From Ogataea parapolymorpha DL-1 (lineage: Eukaryota; Ascomycota; Pichiomycetes; Pichiales; Pichiaceae), in NCBI RefSeq assembly GCF_000187245.1, contig NC_027862.1, forward strand, positions 1-64,000: DNA of 64,000 bases. Direction: 5' to 3'. Below are positions 17,652 to 26,704 of the stretch, piece by piece; the stretch's first letter is position 1; the number at the start of each line of letters is the position of its first letter. A program made the position numbers and the translations under genes. The notes beneath the pieces are model-generated. The model saw only the letters and a list, made by a program, of their open reading frames with translations, searched no databases and was not told where the DNA came from.

Positions 17652-19481
17652 TCAGTATTCAGGCACATTTAATATCCACATGGCAAGGCCCAGATGCCGA
17701 AACACCAACGACCTGCTCTGGAAAAAGAACCGGAGCTTGGCCATGTTCGCTTCAACAGCTTTAGACTGGCTTGGAGGACACAGTCGCGATACGAGGAGGA
17801 AAAAGTTGGCGATGGTTGCAAAGTTGAACCTCGACCAAGAGTACCAAAAAGACTCAAAGTGATGCGGCCTTAGTCTCCCGAGGATTTCCAGAACCTCTAC
17901 AGTAAGCTCCAAACATTCGTGCTCGACCTTAGTTCTGGAAACTTGGTCCTCCCCTGCCTCCGTTTCCATTAAACGGAGAAGAGAGCTGTAGATTAGCACC
18001 TTGGCCGTTAGAGCTGCAACAACCAGTGCTGCCGCACTTCTGCCGCCAGATAAGATCTGGTCCAGATTAAAAATATCTGAATTCTCGTTCCTCAGTGTGT
18101 CAATGCGCTGGAGAAAAGCCTTAGCTTTGTCATGAGCTGGACTCAGCAGAGAGCTGTTCAGCTCTCCTAAATCATCAATCACCATGGTCACACTCACTAC
18201 GAGACTGAAGATGCGCACTTCACATTCGTGCTGCTCCTGTGATCCCCATGAATCCGGGTAGAATGCAAAATCAGAGCCGTCAACCATCGACACGTTCCAT
18301 GCGTCTCTGGATATAAAACTTGCCCGTCCAAGAGATAAACTAAGCCATTTTTCCTGGACAAATAGTGTCCACCATAGCCGTCGTCGGACCCTCTTCTCCC
18401 AGTCAGGGATGTTCCAATGACGACACTCTACATTAATCCCCATAGACTGGCAAATTGTGAATGCAACGCTCAGCAAAGATAATTCTTGGGTCCCGTCAAG
18501 CTCAACATTTTCAAGTGTCAGTTTTTGGGACAACAGCAAGCACGATTGAAGGGTTCCGTAGCAGGGGTTTGACGTCTCAGAAAGTATTGTCGCCCGAGTA
18601 GCAGAGACCAAAGACTCCACTGTCGGACACTCCATCAAGCTCAACTCAGGATGCCTGTGCCACCAATCGACGGTGACAGCAAGCAGACTGCCAAAAAGCG
18701 CAGAAGGAAAGACCTTTGGGTCCTGCTTGGCGAAGGTATTAAAGCGGCCGCGCGAGAAAACGGGGAAGTATGAGTTCACATGTTTGAGAAATAGCACCAT
18801 GAGTTTGGGAATGTGCGGGCTGAAAAGCTGCTGTATAAGCGAATTAATACCAGGCACGTCGTAGTTTGTTGGTTTGCGCGAGAAGAGCACATACTCTGCG
18901 GCTCCAGCTTGGACCACTTTACGGATATGGCACTCTTTTGGTTCTGCACTTTCTAGATTTTTGGATAGATGCTGGACAACGGGATCAATGTAGCCAGATT
19001 TATAGAGATAAACGTTCTGGTACTTTTTGAAAGCATCAATGGAGGAGTGTTCCTCGTCGTCTCCAGTAGTCACAGGAGAGGTTATAGCAACATTGCTGTA
19101 CTGGTTTGAGCCAACGATCAGCCCAAAAAGCTCGTTCCAGATTTCTGCGTCTGGAATTAATTGATCTGCATGAACAACGTTCCTCCGTTCAAGAGTTTTA
19201 GAATCAAATGTTGTTTCTACGATGTCGTCTGTATATGTCAGGTCGGCAACTGGATCACTATACTCCAGCTCCGCAACAGGATTTATCTCAATTTCATGGT
19301 TTTTAGCCTGTTTGTGCCGATTCACAGGCGGTGCCTTATCTGTGAACTCACACCGGAGGTTGAATTTAGCACACAGCTGGCACGGCGGCTCTCCATCGAT
19401 GACACAACCGGATTTTCGTCTTCGACACCTGTCGCACGGCCGCACTCTTCTCGATCTGTAGGGCCGTAGAACGGGAGGCAT
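17652..19481 (-). CDS. Zn2Cys6 transcription factor, probable regulator of the hydantoin cluster
   Basis: A 609-aa binuclear-zinc-cluster activator. The start at 19481 (MPPVLRPYRSRR) is preferred over an upstream ATG-less extension. The DNA-binding cluster is C-DR-C, RRRKSG-C, then C-QL-C and a last Cys after AKFNLR, in the order C-x2-C-x6-C-x7-C-x2-C-x6-C near residues 17-43. The middle homology region includes RRRLWWTLFVQEKW and LGRASFISRDAW, which resemble Dal81/TamA-type nitrogen regulators; I am not certain of that subfamily. It is divergent from the carbamoylase gene (99 bp between starts), and that spacer contains two TTGCCC elements and a GATAAG, so autoregulation is plausible. It is a natural candidate to bind the shared element. 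Confidence 0.85.
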   Translation of the reverse strand: MPPVLRPYRSRRVRPCDRCRRRKSGCVIDGEPPCQLCAKFNLRCEFTDKAPPVNRHKQAKNHEIEINPVAELEYSDPVADLTYTDDIVETTFDSKTLERRNVVHADQLIPDAEIWNELFGLIVGSNQYSNVAITSPVTTGDDEEHSSIDAFKKYQNVYLYKSGYIDPVVQHLSKNLESAEPKECHIRKVVQAGAAEYVLFSRKPTNYDVPGINSLIQQLFSPHIPKLMVLFLKHVNSYFPVFSRGRFNTFAKQDPKVFPSALFGSLLAVTVDWWHRHPELSLMECPTVESLVSATRATILSETSNPCYGTLQSCLLLSQKLTLENVELDGTQELSLLSVAFTICQSMGINVECRHWNIPDWEKRVRRRLWWTLFVQEKWLSLSLGRASFISRDAWNVSMVDGSDFAFYPDSWGSQEQHECEVRIFSLVVSVTMVIDDLGELNSSLLSPAHDKAKAFLQRIDTLRNENSDIFNLDQILSGGRSAAALVVAALTAKVLIYSSLLRLMETEAGEDQVSRTKVEHECLELTVEVLEILGRLRPHHFESFWYSWSRFNFATIANFFLLVSRLCPPSQSKAVEANMAKLRFFFQSRSLVFRHLGLAMWILNVPEY

Positions 19482-19491
19482 AGTGGTTTGT

Positions 19492-19560
19492 GAGTTGCCC
19501 GAACTTAAATAGTTTTTTTCACATTGCCCGCGCATGCATATGAGATATATATATGATAAG
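19492..19560. promoter_or_regulatory. Two TTGCCC elements and GATAAG in the regulator/carbamoylase promoter
   Basis: GAGTTGCCCGAA begins at 19492. A second copy, TTGCCCGCGCATGCAT at 19524-19539, shares the TTGCCC and terminal TGCAT of the sites at 10853 and 12493. GATAAG lies at 19555-19560, 20 bp before the carbamoylase ATG. The whole divergent spacer is only 99 bp. Confidence 0.6.
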
Positions 19561-19580
19561 AAAATGGAGATCTCACTATC

Positions 19581-20585
19581 ATGACTAGATTGCTAAAGGT
19601 CGCAGCTGCCCAGGTTGGCAGAATCGACATTGACACTCCCTATGAGGATGTGGTTCAGCGTATGATTGCACTTCTGGACGAGGCGCACGAAAAAGGCGTC
19701 AAGCTCGTCAACTTCCCAGAACTCACCTTTACCACCTTCTTTCCTCGGTATATTATTCCGTTCGGCCCAGAACTCGACAAGTGGTACCAGAAAGGCGACG
19801 TTACCAAGTTTGATCCGTTCAAGCCATTTTTTGAGAAAGCCAAAGAGTATGGCATTGCCGTTTGTGTTGGCTATGCAGAGCTGACGGACAAAGATGAACA
19901 TTACAACACGTCCGTTTTTGTCGACCAGGCAGGAAATAACCTGAACAAGTACCGGAAAATGTTCTTACCTGGTGACAAAGAGCCGCTCGAGAATGTTCCG
20001 TGGCAGCATCTCGAGAAGAGATACTTTCTCGAAGGCAACTTGAACTGGAAAGCATTCAGATGGCCAGGAACGGGAACCGGCCATGGAGGACCTATTATTG
20101 GGCAACTGATCTGCAACGACAGGAGATGGCCCGAGTCATGGAAGATCCTGGGGCTTCAAGGAGCGGAAATTGTCTGTATTGGCTACAACACGCCAGTTTC
20201 CAACGTGGCAGAACCGGGCAAGGCCTCCCAAATGGTCAATTCCGACTCGTCTGAGGCAATGGCTACTTTCCACAACGAGTTGTGTCTGCAGTACAATTCT
20301 TACCACAACTGCTGCTACTCTTTGTGTTCTGCACGGACAGGCGCCGATGACGGCAAGTATTCCATGATTGCAGGATCGACGATAGTTGATCCCCAGGGCG
20401 TGATTATCGCCAAGTCGAAGACCAACGGTGACGAGCTTGTCTGGGCCGAGATTGATCTCGACAGCTGCTACCCGCCAAGAAATAGGGCTTTCAACTTTGC
20501 TCGGCATAGACGTCCGGAGGAGTACAAATTGATCGTGGAGCAGAAGGGGGTCAAGGAGCCTGCTCCGCTGGAGGATGAAATGTAG
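19581..20585 (+). CDS. N-carbamoyl-D-amino-acid amidohydrolase (D-carbamoylase)
   Basis: A 334-aa nitrilase-superfamily enzyme. It hydrolyses N-carbamoyl-D-amino acids to the amino acid, CO2 and ammonia, the step after hydantoinase. The catalytic triad is visible: E47 in FPELTFTTFFPR, K126 in YRKMFLPG and C178 in CNDRRWPE. The CNDRRWPE block, HLEKRYF (143-149) and GYNTP are hallmarks of bacterial D-carbamoylases such as the Agrobacterium enzyme and differ from eukaryotic beta-ureidopropionases. Length is somewhat above the ~304 aa usual for bacteria, with an insert near 160-172. The strong bacterial resemblance makes horizontal acquisition plausible. The substrate side chain cannot be read from sequence. 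Confidence 0.9.
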   Translation: MTRLLKVAAAQVGRIDIDTPYEDVVQRMIALLDEAHEKGVKLVNFPELTFTTFFPRYIIPFGPELDKWYQKGDVTKFDPFKPFFEKAKEYGIAVCVGYAELTDKDEHYNTSVFVDQAGNNLNKYRKMFLPGDKEPLENVPWQHLEKRYFLEGNLNWKAFRWPGTGTGHGGPIIGQLICNDRRWPESWKILGLQGAEIVCIGYNTPVSNVAEPGKASQMVNSDSSEAMATFHNELCLQYNSYHNCCYSLCSARTGADDGKYSMIAGSTIVDPQGVIIAKSKTNGDELVWAEIDLDSCYPPRNRAFNFARHRRPEEYKLIVEQKGVKEPAPLEDEM

Positions 20586-21529
20586 CTAGAAATACATGAA
20601 CACATGAGCTATTATAAGGCGACAGGTGACCCATCTGGGACTGTTTTATGGCTACAGATGCTGACAGTCCACAGCAGACTGTGTGATCGAGTAGAGCAGT
20701 GTATCTTGGTTGCCTAGTACTCATTATAAAAACCCGTACCTAATTCTAATTTTAATCGACGGGTCCTATCTTGGAGAAGTAGTGGCAGTCAAAACCTTTT
20801 CTCCTTTGCTGATGTTTTGAACGTCTTTCATTACTGAAGATGGAAAACAGTCACAAGCAATTCTACACAGAGCTTGAGACCACCATCTTATGAATGTCGT
20901 CGTTAGATTAACAATAGTCCTGTTGCCGAAAAAGTTTTATGGCACTGCAGTTATACCTTGAGATGCACCGGTGTTAACTTTCAAAGTGATTGCCTTTGAA
21001 GTTTGCATTACCTAGCAGACAAACCTCATGTAAGGACGCAGTTTGTATGCCCTGTAAACTGATTGTTGAATATCGAAGGCCACTTTTAAGCTGGCTAAAG
21101 GTAGCTGCAACCGCCTCCGAAGATTTACTCTTTCTAGGATTAATTTAGCTACCAGCCAGACAACTATACAAAGTTGAGCGCAGAACATCAAAGAATCCTG
21201 CAGCTGACTGCGTACTCTACCAATAGTTTCCATAGTGCTAGTCCATTAATTACACCATTTACTTTTATTTTGTTTTAGCACCATTCATCCAAAAATAAAC
21301 AATTCAAACGATTATCCAGCTGGCTCAGTACCGCCAATGTACACCAACTGCTTTTTTAACAGCTAGACTTCAGTTATAAGACAACCCGTCTGTAAGCCAA
21401 AAGTGAAAAGTGCTGATTTCGCAGGACGGCCAACTTCGGGTCCCCGAGCACTGAATCTCATGTGCTTCCAGAGTTTGCTTCACAATAAAATGCTTATTTA
21501 TCGCACTCATAAGTAGCCCTGTCAACGTT
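20586..21529. other. 944-bp convergent spacer without a recognised gene
   Basis: It lies between the stops of the carbamoylase and the alpha/beta hydrolase, so no promoter is required. No ATG frame looks coding. A partly AT-rich stretch includes a short inverted repeat (ACCCGT near 20733, ACGGGT near 20759). No box C/D pair, tRNA arm or snRNA motif was recognised. A non-coding RNA of low sequence conservation cannot be excluded. Confidence 0.45.
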
Positions 21530-22405
21530 CTACAATCTTGGAACCACAAAGTTGATAATAGCACCAGCAATCTCCTCTGCATGCGTTTCAAGAGCAAAGT
21601 GGCCGGTATCAAAGTAACGTATGTCCAAGTTCTCCGGCTTCACGTCTCTTCTGAACGCCTCTGCTCCTGCGAAGCTGAAAATGGCATCGTTCTTTCCCCA
21701 CGCAAGCAGGACAGGAACACCGGAGTTTCTGAAAAATTCTTGAAACTGCGGATACTGGCGAATGTTGTTCTGGTAGTCGAAGAACAAGCCAAGCTGGATA
21801 TCTGTCTGTCCTCCTCTACAAAGTAGAGCCCAGTCCAGCGTCGAGGGAGCCAAATCAATCGCTATCGTATCAGAAACACCGTCAAAATACTGGGAGTCGA
21901 CATTTCTCTTGTCCTCGATATACGCTCTCAGCGCAGATGTCAGCTCTGGGTCGTTTTTTCCTGCTGCCCAGTACTTTTTCAGTGGCCCCCAAAACCTGTC
22001 GTCGATTCCCTCATCATAGGCATTTCCGTTCTGCGAGATGATTGCCGTGATTCGAGACGGGTTTTTCAGTGCGAGACGGAAGCCAACTGGCGAGCCGTAG
22101 TCAAAAACGTAGATTGCAAATTTCGTCCAGCCAAGCTTCGTCACAAACTGGTCAATGGTCTCTGTAAGTGCCTCAAAATCAAATATATAGCCTGGTTTTG
22201 GCTCCGTAAAGCCAAATCCTGGAAGGTCGGGAGCAACGACATGTAAATGAGACGACAACAAAGGAATCAGGTTGCGGAACATGTACGACGACGTTGGGTA
22301 GCCGTGGAGCAGCAGCAGCTTCGGCTTGGACTCGGAGCCGGCTTCTCTGTAGAAGACATCTGTTCCTTGGACTATGGTGCGATGGATGTGCTCAATGTTG
22401 GACAT
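21530..22405 (-). CDS. Alpha/beta hydrolase, haloalkane dehalogenase/epoxide hydrolase type
   Basis: A 291-aa enzyme starting at 22405 (MSNIEHIHR); eight codons upstream of it are also open. The oxyanion segment HGYP is at 34-37, the presumed nucleophile D102 is in FDYGSPVGF where epoxide hydrolases and dehalogenases carry Asp, and the final His is in DTGHFALETH. WALLCRGGQ and the cap region fit the same class. The closest relatives I recall are bacterial and filamentous-fungal hydrolases of unknown physiological substrate. It is divergent from the zinc-finger gene (118 bp). It lacks the TTGCCC element, so there is no evidence that it belongs to the hydantoin regulon. Confidence 0.8.
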   Translation of the reverse strand: MSNIEHIHRTIVQGTDVFYREAGSESKPKLLLLHGYPTSSYMFRNLIPLLSSHLHVVAPDLPGFGFTEPKPGYIFDFEALTETIDQFVTKLGWTKFAIYVFDYGSPVGFRLALKNPSRITAIISQNGNAYDEGIDDRFWGPLKKYWAAGKNDPELTSALRAYIEDKRNVDSQYFDGVSDTIAIDLAPSTLDWALLCRGGQTDIQLGLFFDYQNNIRQYPQFQEFFRNSGVPVLLAWGKNDAIFSFAGAEAFRRDVKPENLDIRYFDTGHFALETHAEEIAGAIINFVVPRL

Positions 22406-22523
22406 TTTCTCTGATAATGGCAAACCCACCTACCCTGTCATATTTATATATAATATTAATAGTGGGATCTAATCAGGGATCTAATCATTTTAATTATTTC
22501 ACGTCTTTCATTTCATTATTTCC

Positions 22524-23108
22524 ATGTCCGCAAAAGAAAGGCTCCGGCCCAAGAAATACGTGTGCACGGAGCCACAATGCGGCAAGTCGTACACGCGGCC
22601 GTGTCTGCTGCGCCAGCACCAGCGCACCCACGCAAACATGAGACCGTTCCTGTGCCTGGTTCCTGACTGTGGCAAGGCGTTCTACAGACAGTCGCATCTG
22701 GAGGTCCATTCGTGGTCCCATTCCGCCATAAAACCGCTGAGTTGCGGTATCTGTCACAAGGGATTTGTCACGTCTCAACAGCTACTGAGACACAAAGACA
22801 AGCACCATGAGCGAGAACTCATTTGCCCGCACGGATGCGCCGACAAATTCCAGTCGCAGCAGGAACTGTGCGACCACATGTTGCTTACGCATCTTTTGAA
22901 CAATGTTGCCGATAGCCACAAGAACGATACGTGGGACGATCTGTTTTGCAAAGAAAATGAGTGCACCGGGTTTCCGCAGTACGACTCGTCTCTTAGTCTA
23001 TTTCGACACTACGACGATTTTCACGAGATGGTGCCAGAGTCTCTGTTTACGTATTTTGTGGAGTCTCCAAATAGGTGGCAGGCAGCTGAAGCGTCTGAGC
23101 CGTCATAG
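22524..23108 (+). CDS. C2H2 zinc-finger protein resembling a shortened TFIIIA (PZF1)
   Basis: A 194-aa protein with five C2H2-type fingers: C14-H36, C44-H66, C74-H95, C101-H123 and a last looser one at C142-H167. Finger spacing and wording ([35 protein letters not shown], then CPHGC) follow fingers 1-4 of S. cerevisiae TFIIIA, and the last finger with its following acidic tail resembles TFIIIA finger 9. Yeast TFIIIA has nine fingers and about 430 residues, so fingers 5-8 and the long insert are missing. It may be a paralogue or an unusually reduced 5S rRNA gene factor. No frameshift explains the shortness. Confidence 0.75.
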   Translation: MSAKERLRPKKYVCTEPQCGKSYTRPCLLRQHQRTHANMRPFLCLVPDCGKAFYRQSHLEVHSWSHSAIKPLSCGICHKGFVTSQQLLRHKDKHHERELICPHGCADKFQSQQELCDHMLLTHLLNNVADSHKNDTWDDLFCKENECTGFPQYDSSLSLFRHYDDFHEMVPESLFTYFVESPNRWQAAEASEPS

Positions 23109-23533
23109 AATGGTAAGCAGCTTCTTGGGGACTAGCTTTGAACAGGCCCGTTTCACGTTGAAAACAGCATAAAAGAATTGAGGGCAATGACCATCTCAAG
23201 GTTGCAAATACAGTTGACTTTTGCAGCGGGACCATGTGGTATCTGTGCACTGTGCTCCCGCGATATGTTCAGGTAACATTTTGCGGCGCACAAGCAACCA
23301 CGGCTCTTTCCCAATAAATTTACCAATTAAGTTGTATGGGTCTCAGGATGAGCAAAAGTACATGATTTCGTTTGCAAATGGAGCAATAGCATAAACTAGT
23401 ATAATGACTACAACCACAGTACTTATTCTTTTGTGAATGCACCAGGACATGTCGCACACGAGCAAACAGTGCACAGATTAAGCAAAAGCTATTTTAAATT
23501 AACAAACCGAATACCATTCACGCGCCTACGTAA
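23109..23533. other. Convergent spacer, no feature recognised
   Basis: 425 bp between the stops of the zinc-finger gene and the JEN1-like gene. No coding frame, RNA motif or repeat is supported. Confidence 0.5.
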
Positions 23534-25033
23534 TCAGACCTGGTTCTCGTGGGCAACCTCCTGCTCCTCCTCCTCGATGTTATGTGTGAGGGACACCATC
23601 TTGTTCTCCGGGCCGACCAGCGTGATCAAAAACACGTATGCGAACACAGCTCCGACGAAAATAACCATCACGGTAGCATAGTCAAACACCTCCGAAGGGT
23701 CCTGGCCGTCGATTGGGAAATGCTCGCCCATCGTCGTCTCGATGGTCGAAGAGGCCGACGAGGCAAGGTTACCGAGCTGATAAGCGACACCGACAACGAA
23801 CGAACGGAAGTCTGGCGGAGCAAGCTCCGACAGATGGATTGGAATGACACCCCAGGCGCCCTGGACGCAAAATTGCAGGAAAAAGGCGCCCGCGTTGATT
23901 CCAGTGCCTTTGATGAACGCCCATGGGTACAGCAGCGCGGCACCGCAGACGCAGCAGATGAGGATCGACAGACGTCTGCCGATGAAGTTGGAAAAGTGGC
24001 CGACGATAATACCGCCCACGAAAGCGCCGATGTTGGCCACGCAGTTCGTCACAGTGGATCTGTCGTGCGAATAGTTGTACAGCTTCGTCAGCATCGTAGG
24101 ATACAGGTCCTGGGAGCCGTGCGACATGAAGTTGAAGCCGGCCATGAGCAGCACGAGATAGATGATCATGGCCCAATAGTTCTTGAGAGCGCCGATGGCC
24201 TTCTGCGAGAACGTTGGCTGCGGAATGCCGCATTCTCTGTTGTACTGCTCGATTTCTCTCTGGCGCACAAACGCCTTGGTGTCTGGCAGCGAGAGTCTGA
24301 AAGCGAACAGACACAGCGAAACCGAGCCACCAAGCAGAAACAGCGACTTCCAGCCCATTTCGACGTTGTCTGCGAGCACTCTGGTGAAGACCACGGCGAG
24401 AAGGTAGCCGAACGTGTAGCCCTGCTGCAACAGTCCGGAAATAAAGCCTCGGGCCTCGGATGGACAGTCATCGAGCGCGGTGGCAGCGGCGTTTCCGTAG
24501 ATTCCACCCAGCATGATGCCAAAGATGGCTCTCACGCCAAGGAATTGCTCGTAGGTGCTGACTCCGTAGGTGCCGAACTGGATGGCAGCCATGAGGAAGA
24601 TGTTGAGACAGAGCGGGTATTTTCTGCCGTATCTGTCGCCGAGGTAGCCAAACACAATACCACCCACGGATCTCAGCATGAGCACGAGCGTGATCCCCCA
24701 CGTAATCTGTTTCACGGTCTTATCAAAGTATGTGGCAAGGTTGGCAGCGTTCAACGAAACACAGAAAAAATCGTACGCGTCCCAGGTCCAGGCCAAAAAA
24801 GCAGATAAAAACATAACCCACTGTCTAGCAGGGATGAGTTTGAGACCCGGCAGCGGGTTCAAAAGGTGTTTGTTGGCCTTCATCATCGCCTTCGATGGGA
24901 CAAGGTCGGTGAATCTAGTCTTGGCATAGTGGGCAATGGATTTTGCCGAGAGGTCGAGAGGCTTCACCTCGTCGTCCACAGCCAGTCCCTTGTAGTTGTC
25001 TTCCTTAACAGAGAGCGATTCCAGATCACTCAT
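23534..25033 (-). CDS. JEN1: JEN-family monocarboxylate/dicarboxylate:proton symporter
   Basis: A 499-aa MFS carrier for lactate, pyruvate or dicarboxylates across the plasma membrane. The family signature N-x-x-S-H-x-S-Q-D-x-x-x-T is intact at 301-313 (NFMSHGSQDLYPT). Motif A reads GDRYGRKYP (132-140). The N-terminal cytosolic stretch of ~70 residues and short C-tail with acidic run match the family, which is regulated by endocytosis. Transport of mono- versus dicarboxylates (JEN1 versus JEN2) cannot be decided by eye. The 800-bp upstream spacer is large for this window, consistent with a carbon-regulated promoter. Confidence 0.9.
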   Translation of the reverse strand: MSDLESLSVKEDNYKGLAVDDEVKPLDLSAKSIAHYAKTRFTDLVPSKAMMKANKHLLNPLPGLKLIPARQWVMFLSAFLAWTWDAYDFFCVSLNAANLATYFDKTVKQITWGITLVLMLRSVGGIVFGYLGDRYGRKYPLCLNIFLMAAIQFGTYGVSTYEQFLGVRAIFGIMLGGIYGNAAATALDDCPSEARGFISGLLQQGYTFGYLLAVVFTRVLADNVEMGWKSLFLLGGSVSLCLFAFRLSLPDTKAFVRQREIEQYNRECGIPQPTFSQKAIGALKNYWAMIIYLVLLMAGFNFMSHGSQDLYPTMLTKLYNYSHDRSTVTNCVANIGAFVGGIIVGHFSNFIGRRLSILICCVCGAALLYPWAFIKGTGINAGAFFLQFCVQGAWGVIPIHLSELAPPDFRSFVVGVAYQLGNLASSASSTIETTMGEHFPIDGQDPSEVFDYATVMVIFVGAVFAYVFLITLVGPENKMVSLTHNIEEEEQEVAHENQV

Positions 25034-25837
25034 TATGAAATAAAAGTTGCGAAACTATTTTGCGAAACACTGGCTCTATATCTGCCCAGATGGCCAAGGA
25101 GGTATGACAAGTTGCCTGCTTGGGTTGCAGATTTCAATGGGACGTCTCCACAGCCTGATGCATGGTAAAGTCCGTTTTTGGCTCCGGGATTGTTTTTCGG
25201 CGATTGTAAAAAAAATTTGCTTATTGTCATTCCCCAGCAAGTATGTCTCGGAGTCGCGGCGGACTCAAAAGTGTGACCAACGGTGAAAAATTTGTCCGTC
25301 TGCGTACAGAGCCTGGAGGCGGGGCCACTTGCCTCGGGTAGTGGCCTGCCCAAAGATTTGTGATTGTCTACGATCCATCCAGTCGGAGATCCAATAAATC
25401 CAATGTCCTTTGAGCCTGAAGAGCTTCAAAGGAAACCATACTTCAAGAAAGGAAAATTCTTTATTTGCGCGCGCTCAGACGTCCGCCTATGCAACACGTC
25501 TCCTGATGCACAGCGCTTAGCTACACGTAGCGCTCGAAACGACTTTGTGGGGAGATCCGTCCATATATTGCCCACTCTGCCTCCGTTACCCCGCATTTTT
25601 CCCGAGTCCTCACGAGATTTTCCCTGAAATGTAAGGGGGACTAGAGGGGTCCCAAGACCCCCGCCGGAAAAAGACGCCTGCCAACTGTGGAGCTTGGCGA
25701 AGGTGTCGCTCAACATTTCTCCAGGCTCCGGGCCTTGACAGGGCTGCATGCACGTCGTTCTAAGTTACACCCTTACACCGCCATTGCTAAGATGCGTCTT
25801 ATCGCTTTTTTTATATTGTCAAGCTAAATATATCTCA
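25034..25837. other. Divergent promoter region of the JEN1-like and aldo-keto reductase genes
   Basis: 804 bp, the largest divergent spacer here. Near 25632-25657 there are AGGGG motifs (the stress-response-element core) beside a GC-rich stretch, which would suit a stress-induced reductase. The short frames in it lack ATG starts or similarity. Confidence 0.4.
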
Positions 25838-26704
25838 ATGGCCCCCGCACAATATCTTCTACTCAACACGGGACGCAGAATCCCCACCGTGGGTCTCGGG
25901 GTTTACAAGACTCCTGCTGAACAGTGTGTTTCACTTGTCCACGAGGCACTGAACGTCGGCTACCGCCACATCGACTCCGCCGCCCTCTACTACAACGAGG
26001 AGGAAGTTTGCGAGGGAATTTCCAATTGGCTTGCTGAGGACCCGTCGCGCAAACGTGAGGACGTCTTTTATACCACCAAGATTGGAGACGCGTTCCACGG
26101 CTACGAGAAGACGAAAAATGCCATCAAGGTGTCGCTGGAAAAGGCAAAAAAGATTCAGTACATTGACCTGATTCTGATCCACTCGCCACAGTCGGACGGC
26201 GAGAGAAGACACGGGTCCTGGAAGGCACTGGAGGAAGCGTACGAGGCAGGCACGGTGAAGAACATCGGGGTCTCGAACTATGGCATCAAGCATCTGAAGG
26301 AGCTTTTGGCGTATCCGGACCTCAAGGTGAAGCCTGCCATCAACCAGTTTGAGCTGCATCCATGGTTGCAACGGCCGGAATTGGTCGGGTTCTGTCGCCA
26401 GCACGACATCGCCGTTGAGGCGTATTCGCCGCTGGCCAGAGGCCAGAAAGTTGCCGATCCTGTGGTGGTGAAAATTGGTGAGAAGTACAAAAAAACCGCT
26501 GCTCAGATCCTCATCAGATGGTCTCTTGAGCAAGGTTTCATCACCCTGCCAAAGACCGCCACCAAGGCCCGGCTGGCCCCGAATCTCGACGTTTTCAGCT
26601 TTGATCTGGCCCCAGAAGACCTCGAAATTCTCAACGGCCTCGAGGAGAACTATATCAGCGGCTGGGACCCAACAACGTATCCATTGGACTCTGAAAAATC
26701 CTAG
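25838..26704 (+). CDS. Aldo-keto reductase, YJR096W-like
   Basis: A 288-aa NADPH-dependent reductase of aldehydes or pentoses. The start at 25838 (MAPAQYLL) begins the conserved barrel; the 30 upstream residues would be unlike the family. Motifs: TVGLGVYKT, the first signature GYRHIDSAALYYNEE with catalytic Asp and Tyr, Lys in TTKIG, His in LIHSP, GVSNYG, and the C-terminal LPKTATKARL for the cofactor phosphate. Length equals S. cerevisiae Yjr096w (xylose/arabinose reductase). The stop overlaps that of TEL2 on the other strand within CTAG (26701-26704). Confidence 0.85.
   Translation: MAPAQYLLLNTGRRIPTVGLGVYKTPAEQCVSLVHEALNVGYRHIDSAALYYNEEEVCEGISNWLAEDPSRKREDVFYTTKIGDAFHGYEKTKNAIKVSLEKAKKIQYIDLILIHSPQSDGERRHGSWKALEEAYEAGTVKNIGVSNYGIKHLKELLAYPDLKVKPAINQFELHPWLQRPELVGFCRQHDIAVEAYSPLARGQKVADPVVVKIGEKYKKTAAQILIRWSLEQGFITLPKTATKARLAPNLDVFSFDLAPEDLEILNGLEENYISGWDPTTYPLDSEKS

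Noticed and set aside
23549..24808. A 419-codon open frame opposite the JEN1-like gene
   Set aside because: It is the antisense of a strongly conserved transporter, rich in Arg, Glu and His from complementary codons, with no domain.
25108..25125. CAAGTTGCCTGCTTGG upstream of the JEN1-like gene as another cluster element
   Set aside because: It lacks the CCC core and has no adjoining GATAAG, so it does not extend the regulon.
25364..25627. A small frame in the JEN1/reductase spacer
   Set aside because: It starts at a TTG, has no similarity and lies in a promoter region.
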